Positions 1 through 6,671 of a DNA stretch of 20,400 bases are shown piece after piece. The notes beneath the pieces were generated by a model. That model searched no databases. It had not been told where the DNA came from and saw nothing but the letters and a program-made list of their open reading frames with translations. How positions within the stretch are numbered: the stretch's first letter is position 1; the number at the start of each line of letters is the position of its first letter. Origin of the DNA: Minisyncoccota bacterium (lineage in GTDB: Bacteria; Patescibacteriota; Minisyncoccia; Phycocordibacterales; UBA9973). Location of the stretch: positions 1 to 20,400 of the forward strand of contig JAGOVD010000008.1 of assembly GCA_018060905.1 (NCBI GenBank), read 5' to 3'. The position numbers were made by a program, and so were the translations under genes.

Positions 1-969
1 CTTACCAAAACTGGTGCGGGGACACTCACTATAACGGGGGTAACTACGATTGGTGGAGACCTCACTATTTCAAATGGTACTTTTGTAGCACCGACAAGTT
101 TAACTATCAATGGAGATTTTAGTAATAGTGGTACCTACACACACAGCAACGGTACTGTAACTGTCGTGCCTACTAATTCCACAGGGGTCTTTGAATTCTT
201 GGGTAGCTCCGATACAACTTTTTATAATTTGACCAATATTACAGCAGGATCAACGCTTCAGTTTAAAGCCGGAAATACATACACGTTTGCAAACACGTTA
301 ACCATAACTGGAAGCGAGGCGAATCCTATATCAATAAACTCTGACACCCCTGACTCACAATGGCTAATGACACTTTCTGGTTCTGCTTCTATCTCATATC
401 TTAAAGTAAAAGACTCTGGTTGTAGTGGTGGCAACACTGTAGGAGCGAGTAGTACTATATATAACTATGGCAATAACGGCGTGTGTTGGTCCTTTATTAC
501 TATCAGTGGTGGCGGCGGTGGAGGAGGTGTCGAAGTTTCTGATACACCAGATGAAGATCAAGGTGGCGGTGGAGGAGGAGGTGAGGGTGGCGGTGGAGCT
601 ACTACAGCAATTGCTACAGCCGTAGTTTCTGCTAATGTCGTGCAAAGTGTCACTATCAATGCTGGCGGCAGCGGCTATACTTCAGTACCATCAGTATTGT
701 TTTGTGGAGGAGGCGGCTCGGGTGCACTCGGCACTGCGGTTCTAACTGACGGGGCGGTCTCAAGCGTGACCGTAGACGCTGGAGGTTCAAACTATACTAC
801 TGTTCCTTCAATAGTATTCAATAGTAGTTGCCCTACAGAAGGAGGCGGTGGAGGAGGAGGCGGTGGAGGAGATATAGGATTTTTGTTTCCAAGAAAAACA
901 ATGTTTGCCTTTGTGGAATCTGTCGATTTAGATACTTTGAAAAAGTATCTCTCAATGCTATTTGCTTAA
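1..969 (+). CDS. Glycine-rich beta-repeat surface protein, 3' part only
   Basis: The frame is open from base 1 with no convincing start, so the 5' end lies outside the window. The protein must be secreted or exposed. The first ~60 residues are short Thr/Ser/Gly/Asn beta repeats (LTITGVTTIGGDLTISNGTF type), like the filament-type modules common in Patescibacteria surface proteins. A beta-helix-like unit follows (SASISYLKVKDSG ... YNYGNNGVCWSF). Then come three polyglycine stretches separated by an acidic linker and by two tandem copies of a unit around SVTxxAGGSxYTxVPS. The last ~30 residues (DIGFLFPRKTMF onward) are not Gly-rich. I see no LPxTG motif, no C-terminal membrane helix and no catalytic motif. 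Likely an adhesin or S-layer-type protein; the exact role is unknown. Confidence 0.8.
   Translation, partial: LTKTGAGTLTITGVTTIGGDLTISNGTFVAPTSLTINGDFSNSGTYTHSNGTVTVVPTNSTGVFEFLGSSDTTFYNLTNITAGSTLQFKAGNTYTFANTLTITGSEANPISINSDTPDSQWLMTLSGSASISYLKVKDSGCSGGNTVGASSTIYNYGNNGVCWSFITISGGGGGGGVEVSDTPDEDQGGGGGGGEGGGGATTAIATAVVSANVVQSVTINAGGSGYTSVPSVLFCGGGGSGALGTAVLTDGAVSSVTVDAGGSNYTTVPSIVFNSSCPTEGGGGGGGGGGDIGFLFPRKTMFAFVESVDLDTLKKYLSMLFA
508..528 (+). repeat. Polyglycine codon tract 1
   Basis: Seven consecutive glycine codons (GGT/GGC/GGA mix) inside the surface-protein gene. It probably encodes a flexible linker and is G-rich on the coding strand. Confidence 0.9.
562..597 (+). repeat. Polyglycine codon tract 2
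   Basis: Twelve codons, eleven of them Gly with one Glu (GAG) in the middle. Synonymous codons vary, so this is protein-level selection for Gly rather than a simple DNA satellite. Confidence 0.9.
607..834 (+). repeat. Two tandem beta-repeat units (AGGSxYTxVPS)
   Basis: Two successive ~37-residue units each contain V-x-SVT-x(2)-AGGS-x-YT-x-VPS-[VI]-x-F, followed by a Cys and Gly/Ser-rich residues. Seen by eye in the translation. This type of unit occurs in bacterial surface and choice-of-anchor-like proteins. The copies differ at many synonymous sites, so the duplication is not recent. Confidence 0.75.
841..870 (+). repeat. Polyglycine codon tract 3
   Basis: Ten consecutive Gly codons directly before the non-repetitive C-terminal ~32 residues of the surface protein. 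Confidence 0.9.
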
Positions 970-1035
970 AAACAAAACTAGTACAGAGAAATCGGTACCC
1001 ATATTTGAGTTTTGGTGTACCATCTCCTAGTATTG

Positions 1036-1046
1036 TATGCTAAAAT
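1036..1046 (+). promoter_or_regulatory. Candidate promoter -10 for the 1079 gene
   Basis: TATGCT (1036-1041) overlaps TAAAAT (1041-1046), which is preceded by TGC as in an extended -10. TTGGTG at 1012-1017 lies 18 bp before TATGCT. The implied leader is about 25-30 nt. No Shine-Dalgarno sequence is visible before the ATG. Confidence 0.5.
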
Positions 1047-1078
1047 AAAAACACTATAAAAAGTAATTACACATACGT

Positions 1079-1567
1079 ATGCCAAAAACATCAACTCAAA
1101 ATACACTCGAACAAGACTATACTGCTTCGATTAATAAAGTAGTCGAAAAACCAAAGCGGCGAGGATTTTTTCGAAGATACTTTGCACTTATTATGGTAGT
1201 CCTTGTTATTGTATTGGCGGCAACATCTGTTTATTTCTATAAAAAAAGTGTAACTGATCCGAACGCTGTCTCTCAATCTGAGATAAAATCACTTGTTCAA
1301 AAAGTAGAGAGACTCGTTGTAGTTCCAGAGGATGAAACACCAACAATTGCTACTGTTTCTGATCCTGCGGCATTAAAAGATGAAGCATTCTTTGTAGGGG
1401 CAAAACAAGGTGACAAGGTGCTCATCTACAGTAATGCTAAAAAGGCAATTCTCTACGATCCTATACTCGACAAGGTTATCATGATTGCGCCACTCAACAT
1501 TGATGCGCCAAAACCTACCACTCCTACTACAACGACCCCCGCACCAAAAGCTGATACAAAAAACTAA
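1079..1567 (+). CDS. Single-pass membrane protein, hypothetical
   Basis: 162 residues. A short cytoplasmic N-terminus rich in Lys/Arg (KPKRRGFFRR, ~24-33) precedes one membrane helix (~34-54). A linker that may be helical (~60-80) follows, then a compact extracytoplasmic segment (~92-143) with GDKVLIYSNAKKAILYDP, then a Thr/Pro-rich tail. I associate this GDKVLIY...KAILY pattern with small anchored proteins that recur in Patescibacteria, with no known function. The ATG at 1079 fits the upstream promoter and the positive-inside topology. The next gene begins 28 nt downstream with no promoter I can see, so cotranscription is plausible. No enzyme motif is visible. Confidence 0.85.
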   Translation: MPKTSTQNTLEQDYTASINKVVEKPKRRGFFRRYFALIMVVLVIVLAATSVYFYKKSVTDPNAVSQSEIKSLVQKVERLVVVPEDETPTIATVSDPAALKDEAFFVGAKQGDKVLIYSNAKKAILYDPILDKVIMIAPLNIDAPKPTTPTTTTPAPKADTKN

Positions 1568-1595
1568 CCCCTCATACGGGTGGTGATACGTACCC

Positions 1596-2603
1596 ATGAA
1601 GATACAGAAACATTTCTTACAACAACTTTTTGGAATCTTCATACTCGGAGTGTTTTTGATTGTGCCTGTTGCATACGGTACTGATCTGACGAGTACGAGT
1701 TTTATTATTCGAGATCCGCTCGTCGGTACTGGTGGTGGGTATGGCACATCAGCAAGTTTTGCTTCGTATCTTTCGGGGGATTTGACCGCAATCGGCAGAG
1801 CAACTTCGGCAAGTTTTGAGGGGCGGTATGGATTCCTCTGGTATCCATCAATCACGCAAGGTGTCTTTAGTGCTGTTGCCAATGGGTCTGATGCTGACCT
1901 CACCTGGGGTGCGTCAACAGGGGCGCTCGGGTGGAACGTATCGGGCTATCGTGTCGGAAAATCGAGCGTAAGTGGTGGCCCGTACACCTATACTGTAGTA
2001 GGAAACGTGACTGATTATTCATACACCGGACTTGCTTTGGGTGATTATTGTTTTGTGCTCGAGACGCTCGATGCGTTCAGTGCGGTCATTGCAACCTCAG
2101 GCGAGGAATGCATCACTATCCAACCGACTCTTACATTTACCAATGATGATGCAACGATTGGGTTTGGTACGCTCACTGCAAGTGCGGCACGATGGGCAGA
2201 TGGAGCAACTGATGGTGAAGGGGTGACAACGACAGCACATACAATGACAGTGAGTACCAATGCGACGACTGGCTATACACTCAGTTATACCGGGGCACTT
2301 CTGACCAATGGTGCCGCAACAATAGATGCCGCAACGATTACCGGTGATGCCGATGGTACTGCGGGGTCCAACCAGTTTGCCCTAGGAGCAACAGTGACTG
2401 GTACAGGGACAGTGGCATCAGGGTATTCAACAGGATCAAACGACTATACGTTTGTTGCTGGTAGTCCGCAGTCATTGGCAAGTGCTTCGGCACCCGCAAG
2501 TGCTGATACAGTCGCCGTTCGCTACCTCGCAAATATTGCTCCTTCAAAAAATGCGGGTAATTATGCGACCAATCTCACCTACATCCTCACTGCAAACTTT
2601 TAA
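1596..2603 (+). CDS. Secreted FN3-like protein with WxL-like (YxL) C-terminal domain
   Basis: 335 residues. A signal peptide covers ~1-28 (hydrophobic LFGIFILGVFLIVPVAYG). Residues ~29-85 form a Ser/Gly/Phe-rich module ending in GRYGFLWYP. A fibronectin type III-like domain covers ~88-178 (GYRVGKSSVSGGPYTY ... YSYTGLALGDYCFVLE). The C-terminal ~155 residues (from ~180, TLTFTNDDATIGFGTL) match domain-for-domain the end of the next protein. They carry TGYTLSYTG and a closing NLTYILTANF. The layout recalls the WxL cell-wall-binding domain, with Tyr where WxL has Trp. There is no C-terminal membrane helix, so the protein is probably held by the envelope through this domain. The family assignment is inference; a secreted surface protein is secure. 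Confidence 0.8.
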   Translation: MKIQKHFLQQLFGIFILGVFLIVPVAYGTDLTSTSFIIRDPLVGTGGGYGTSASFASYLSGDLTAIGRATSASFEGRYGFLWYPSITQGVFSAVANGSDADLTWGASTGALGWNVSGYRVGKSSVSGGPYTYTVVGNVTDYSYTGLALGDYCFVLETLDAFSAVIATSGEECITIQPTLTFTNDDATIGFGTLTASAARWADGATDGEGVTTTAHTMTVSTNATTGYTLSYTGALLTNGAATIDAATITGDADGTAGSNQFALGATVTGTGTVASGYSTGSNDYTFVAGSPQSLASASAPASADTVAVRYLANIAPSKNAGNYATNLTYILTANF

Positions 2604-2613
2604 TCTGGGGATA

Positions 2614-2639
2614 ATTATAGATTTTCGTTGATTATAGAT
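2614..2639. repeat. Direct repeat ATTATAGAT x2 at the promoter
   Basis: ATTATAGAT occurs at 2614-2622 and 2631-2639, a 17-bp start-to-start spacing. The second copy overlaps the -35 box of the 2726 operon. It could be an operator or chance in AT-rich DNA. Confidence 0.35.
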
Positions 2640-2656
2640 AATGGACTTGGTATACT
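2628..2656 (+). promoter_or_regulatory. Promoter of the WxL-like/cohesin-dockerin operon
   Basis: TTGATT (2628-2633), 17-bp spacer, TATACT (2651-2656) preceded by TGG, an extended -10. Initiation near 2663 gives a leader of ~63 nt. Its first bases can fold as GTACT-GGTA-AGTAC (2665-2678). No other promoter-like site is evident before 7776. Confidence 0.65.
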
Positions 2657-2725
2657 ACTGACAAGTACTGGTAAGTACGGAGCAATTACTAATTTATTAT
2701 TTAGACGCTTTTATAGAGATATATC

Positions 2726-3817
2726 ATGATTAGAAAAATTTTCGGCGCACTCTCAATTTTCGCCATACTTTTTGGCACACTCGGCGCATACCCTCTGACG
2801 GCGACCGCTGCGCAGTTCACCGGAGTCAAAGACACGATGTCAACACAGGCGACCTCTGCGACTGCAACACACACACTTAACTGGACATTGGTTGGCGGTG
2901 ATACGATTGCTACAGCAGAAACATTTATAATTGATTATGTAAACGCTGATTTTACACTAAACGCAGCGGGCAGTTGGCAGACAGCTGATTTTGCTCTCAG
3001 TGACGGTACTCGATCGAGCCAGGCACCCGTCGCAGTGGGTGCAGCTCCGTCATGTTCTGCAGGAGTTAATAACTATACCGTTGCTGTCGATGCGACAAAC
3101 AACACCTTTACGATCACGACGTGTGCGAGTTGGACCGCTTCAGGTGCAAATGCTAACGTCACTTTTGTCATTAATGGTACGACTGCATCAGGTACAGGAA
3201 CTATGACTAACAAATCTGCTGATGTCAGTTCTTCACTCTTCTCAATCACTGAATCAAATGGTGATACTGCAAGTGGTGCCGTTGTTGTCGAAGACAATTC
3301 AGTCGTCGCTATCACTGCAACTGTTGCTCCCACACTTACCTTCTCAAATAGTGACGCCGCTATCGGCTTTGGCACACTTTCTTCTGGAGCAGAGAGATAT
3401 GCAACTGCCGACGCAGCCGGACTTAGTTCTGATACCGCTGCACATACGATGACCATTGGTACCAATGCAACAACTGGCTACACACTCACGTACAACGGTG
3501 CAACACTTACCAATGGCGGCAACACCATCACTGCACTCACTGCAGGAATCACTGACGATGCAAATGGTACTCCAGGAACATCGCAGTTCGGACTTTCTGT
3601 TGCAGTGACCGGTACTGGTATCGCAGAGCCCGGATATGATAATAGTGGAACTGCAGACTGGAAGTTTGTCGCAAGTACGACGAGTACCGTCGCTTCAGCT
3701 ACAGGACCAGTTGCTTCTGATTCGGTCGATGCGCACTACCTTGCCAACATCACCGCAGCGCAAGCAGCAGGTGCGTACTCGACAAACCTCACGTATATTG
3801 TGACAGGAAACTTTTAG
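2726..3817 (+). CDS. Secreted protein with WxL-like (YxL) C-terminal domain
   Basis: 363 residues. A signal peptide (~1-29) ends around LTATAA. An N-terminal beta domain (~30-185) starts TGVKDTMSTQATSATATHTL and contains two Cys (CSAGVNNYTV, TTCASW). The C-terminal ~165 residues start at TLTFSNSDAAIGFGTL and include TIGTNATTGYTLTYNG and the final NLTYIVTGNF. This domain is a clear paralogue of the C-terminus of the preceding gene, with matching block order and end. Such proteins could bind the wall or an anchored partner; the next gene is DUF916-like, the partner type WxL proteins have in Firmicutes. It is the first gene of the operon. The start ATG is supported by the signal peptide. Confidence 0.82.
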   Translation: MIRKIFGALSIFAILFGTLGAYPLTATAAQFTGVKDTMSTQATSATATHTLNWTLVGGDTIATAETFIIDYVNADFTLNAAGSWQTADFALSDGTRSSQAPVAVGAAPSCSAGVNNYTVAVDATNNTFTITTCASWTASGANANVTFVINGTTASGTGTMTNKSADVSSSLFSITESNGDTASGAVVVEDNSVVAITATVAPTLTFSNSDAAIGFGTLSSGAERYATADAAGLSSDTAAHTMTIGTNATTGYTLTYNGATLTNGGNTITALTAGITDDANGTPGTSQFGLSVAVTGTGIAEPGYDNSGTADWKFVASTTSTVASATGPVASDSVDAHYLANITAAQAAGAYSTNLTYIVTGNF

Positions 3818-3829
3818 CACCTCATTCTC

Positions 3830-4837
3830 ATGTTTAGGAAATCATTACTCGTGTTTGGTCTCGGAGCACTCATGCTATGGAGTGTGCCGTCAGTCGCATC
3901 TGCCCTCACTATCACTCCGATACGCTATGAAATAGCGGGTGATCCAGGACAGACACTATCTGAGACTATGACACTGGTCAATGAAACCAATGTGGCACAA
4001 ACCTACTATGCCTCATTTTCAAACTTTGAAGCACAAGGAGATACAGGGAGTCCAACATTCGTCGACCCAAAGGAGGGTCTCGGGACATGGATTACAACTG
4101 ATACCGCGTCAATCAATTTGGCGCCAGGACAACAAAAAGTCATTCCATTCAAAATAAACATCCCAGCTAACGCAGAGCCGGGTGGACATTTTGCAGCACT
4201 CTTTTGGGGGACTTCCCCAGGGGCACAGGCCGGGCAAGTTTCAGTAGGTTCAAAGACGGGTATGCTCATTTTGCTCTCGGTCAACGGAGATGTTGCAGAA
4301 GCGGGAGGGCTCGTTGATTTTCAACTCCACAACAATGATCATTTCTACAAGAAACTTCCTGTTGGATTTCAGTATCGATTTTCAAACCAAGGAGGTGACC
4401 GCGTGAAGCCAACAGGAAGTGTTGTCATTCGTGCAATTCTTGGATGGAAGGTCAAAGAGGTGAATGCAAATCAATTTGATGGCAACGTACTTCCGGGGAC
4501 AACGCGTAAATTTGCTCCAGAATGGGCAAAACGAGATTCTGTTGATGTCCGCGATCAAGAAATTGCTCGGCATGAAGCGTACTCATTTACTCAGGCAGTA
4601 CGAGATGAATGGCACAACTTTGCTGTTGGTATATATCGAGCAAAGCTCGACATCAATTTTGGGACAACTGATCAGACAGTGAAAAGCAAAGCAGTCTACT
4701 TTGTCGTATTTCCATGGGAGCTCATCCTCACCCTATGTGTTGTTATAACACCGATTTTCTTCATTCTTCGTGGAGCACTCAGAAGGTATAATCGTCGCAT
4801 TATCAGAAAAGCACGAATACAGTTTGATACGCAGTAG
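3830..4837 (+). CDS. DUF916-like (WxL-interacting-protein-like) anchored surface protein
   Basis: 335 residues. A signal peptide covers ~1-25. The mature protein opens LTITPIRYEIAGDPGQTL, followed by ETMTLVNETN, NLAPGQQKVIPFKINIPANA and EPGGHFAALFWG. This is the layout of a DUF916-type Ig-like domain. In Firmicutes, DUF916 plus DUF3324 proteins are WxL-interacting proteins, usually encoded beside WxL proteins. A second beta domain (~160-285) resembles the DUF3324 position. A membrane helix follows (~292-318, PWELILTLCVVITPIFFIL), then a strongly basic cytoplasmic tail (RRYNRRIIRKARI). It starts 12 nt after the preceding stop with no evident Shine-Dalgarno sequence, consistent with coupling. 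Its role is probably to bind or display the two proteins encoded before it; that is inference. Confidence 0.75.
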   Translation: MFRKSLLVFGLGALMLWSVPSVASALTITPIRYEIAGDPGQTLSETMTLVNETNVAQTYYASFSNFEAQGDTGSPTFVDPKEGLGTWITTDTASINLAPGQQKVIPFKINIPANAEPGGHFAALFWGTSPGAQAGQVSVGSKTGMLILLSVNGDVAEAGGLVDFQLHNNDHFYKKLPVGFQYRFSNQGGDRVKPTGSVVIRAILGWKVKEVNANQFDGNVLPGTTRKFAPEWAKRDSVDVRDQEIARHEAYSFTQAVRDEWHNFAVGIYRAKLDINFGTTDQTVKSKAVYFVVFPWELILTLCVVITPIFFILRGALRRYNRRIIRKARIQFDTQ

Positions 4838-4853
4838 GCATCATGAAAATCGT

Positions 4854-5735
4854 ATGGCTAGAAATACCACGTATGCGTTTTTCGGGAGTATCGTGCTTTT
4901 TTCGCTTCTTAGTTATGCGCACTTACTGAACGCGCAGACTATTACACAATCGGGGACGGTCAGTATTGGGGCAACGGTCGGTAGTATTCCAACTCTCGAC
5001 GGTGGCGGTTCCGGTGGTGGCGGAGTATCAACACAGAGCGGGGTTAAATTTTCTGGAATTGCATACCCTGGAGCAATCGTCACTATTCAAAAAGGCACAA
5101 CGATCATTGCTACGGTATCAGCCGGAAGTACAGGAATATTTAGTATTGTCGTGCCAGGAAGCGAGAGTCATATGTTTACACTCATTGCAACCGATAGTGA
5201 GGGGCGTCGTTCGGTGCCGATGAATTTTCCCGTCGTTCTTTATAATGGGTTACTCACCGATATTGGAGGTATTCGATTTGCACCAACAATTATAACAGAC
5301 AAAATTGGAGTTAAGCAGGGGGAGTATCTCAGTATTTCTGGAGCCGCTACTCCGTTGACTCCTCTGAAAATAAGTATTCAGGGGGCTGAAAGTACTTTTT
5401 TTGCACTTTCAGCAGATGCGGCAGGGCGCTACAGCATCACAATACCAGTTTTGGTTCCTTTTGGTACCTACACTGTAAAGATAGGATATGCTGACGATAA
5501 GAGAGTGAGTAAACTTATCAAGATTGTTGTAGGAACAGAAAATATGTATCAAGCTGAGGTGACGACAAATATTCCAGGTGATTACAATCTCGATCAGCGA
5601 GTAACAATACTTGATTTTTCAGTGCTTGCGTACTGGTTTGGAAGGAAAAATCCTCCTACTACGGTCGATATAAACAAGGATGGCATCATCAGCCTGATTG
5701 ATTTTAGTATCATGGCATTCTATTGGAATGGATAA
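4854..5735 (+). CDS. Secreted protein with Ig-like domains and C-terminal dockerin
   Basis: 293 residues. The ATG at 4854 is chosen over an in-frame ATG at 4770, because the latter lies inside the preceding gene and would bury the signal peptide (ARNTTYAFFGSIVLFSLL). After it come a short Ser/Thr segment, a Gly linker (GGGSGGGG) and two Ig/carboxypeptidase-regulatory-like beta domains (~65-140 and ~150-235). The C-terminus (~242-293) is a type I dockerin-like pair. Loop 1 is D-Y-N-L-D-Q-R-V-T-I-L-D and loop 2 is D-I-N-K-D-G-I-I-S-L-I-D, each with Asp/Asn/Asp/Asp at calcium positions 1, 3, 5 and 12. Dockerins bind cohesins, and cohesin-like domains are encoded in the next two genes. No catalytic domain is visible. 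Confidence 0.85.
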   Translation: MARNTTYAFFGSIVLFSLLSYAHLLNAQTITQSGTVSIGATVGSIPTLDGGGSGGGGVSTQSGVKFSGIAYPGAIVTIQKGTTIIATVSAGSTGIFSIVVPGSESHMFTLIATDSEGRRSVPMNFPVVLYNGLLTDIGGIRFAPTIITDKIGVKQGEYLSISGAATPLTPLKISIQGAESTFFALSADAAGRYSITIPVLVPFGTYTVKIGYADDKRVSKLIKIVVGTENMYQAEVTTNIPGDYNLDQRVTILDFSVLAYWFGRKNPPTTVDINKDGIISLIDFSIMAFYWNG

Positions 5736-5756
5736 TCAGTGCTCGTTCAAAACTAT

Positions 5757-6671
5757 ATGAAACAAACAATACAAAAAAAATATACGATACGTTTCCTTCA
5801 CGGGATAAAAATTTTTTTCACAATACTTTGTGTTGTTTTTAGTATTACCACTGATGTGTATGGCGCAACCATTTCGTTCGACGTGCCACAAAAAATTCGT
5901 GTTGGGACTCAGGTTGCAGTTGATGTTGTTGTTGATACTGAGGGAGAGAGTATTAACTCTGCAGATATTCGTATAAAATTTCCTTCAGAAATCGTAACTT
6001 TTACTGGGTATGATACAAAAAATAATGTACTTTCACTTTGGGTTACTCCTCCTACCATACCTATTCCTGGAGAGGTACATTTTTCGGGCATTATTCCGGG
6101 AGGTGTAGAGCGTTTATATGATCCACAGAACCCACAAAACAAGAACATCATAGTTGCGACACTGTTTTTTACAGCAACAACACCAGGTGCAGGCGATATT
6201 GTACTAGGAAATTCAGAATTATTACGTAATGATGGCCTCGGGACCCCTATCGATATAGTTCCTATCGCTACGTCTATTACTACTACTGGCACAGGGGGAG
6301 AAGGCACATCGATCAGTGATACTGAGCCACCGTTTCCGTTTACAGTACAGATCATCGAAAAATCATCACACAATAAAACACCTAGACTTGCGCTGTTTGC
6401 TGCAAATGATGAAGCAAGCGGAATCAGTCGGTATGAAGCTCGTCGCAATAGTGGTCCATGGCACAGTATCTCAAGTCCGCACCCACTTCCATGGAACTTT
6501 TTCGGATATAGGCTTACTATTCGCGCATTTGATTTTTCTGGAAATTATCGCGATCAGAGTATTGTTATTGGAGGAAAAGATCCTTACAAGGTAGTACCGA
6601 TTGGTGTACTTTTGGTACTCACAATAGTATTCTTTGTATATAGGAGAAAGAAATCAGTCATTCATGAATAA
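5757..6671 (+). CDS. Membrane-anchored cohesin-like protein 1
   Basis: 304 residues from the ATG at 5757; an in-frame GTG at 5739 is possible, but the ATG gives a normal basic signal-peptide N-terminus (MKQTIQKKYTIRF). After the signal peptide (~1-35), a cohesin-like domain (~36-170) shows ISFDVPQKIRVGTQVAVDVV, DIRIKFPSEIVTF and VATLFFTATTPGAGDIVL. It ends in LRNDGLGTPID, a motif shared with the next protein. A bacterial Ig-like domain follows (~195-275, PPFPFTVQIIE ... TIRAFDFSGNYRD), then a membrane helix (~279-297) and a short basic tail. The likely role is to anchor a dockerin-bearing protein at the cell surface, the adjacent dockerin gene being the obvious candidate. Cohesin identity rests on pattern recognition, not a search. 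Confidence 0.75.
   Translation: MKQTIQKKYTIRFLHGIKIFFTILCVVFSITTDVYGATISFDVPQKIRVGTQVAVDVVVDTEGESINSADIRIKFPSEIVTFTGYDTKNNVLSLWVTPPTIPIPGEVHFSGIIPGGVERLYDPQNPQNKNIIVATLFFTATTPGAGDIVLGNSELLRNDGLGTPIDIVPIATSITTTGTGGEGTSISDTEPPFPFTVQIIEKSSHNKTPRLALFAANDEASGISRYEARRNSGPWHSISSPHPLPWNFFGYRLTIRAFDFSGNYRDQSIVIGGKDPYKVVPIGVLLVLTIVFFVYRRKKSVIHE

Noticed and set aside
508..870. CRISPR array or DNA satellite at the G-rich repeats
   Set aside because: Repeats are in-frame Gly codons of varied sequence without uniform spacers.
1373..1903. Minus-strand open frame across two genes
   Set aside because: It overlaps the ends of two credible plus-strand genes and shows no domain.
5909..6448. Minus-strand open frame (179 codons) over the first cohesin-like gene
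   Set aside because: Antisense to a gene with signal peptide, domain order and membrane anchor; no independent support.
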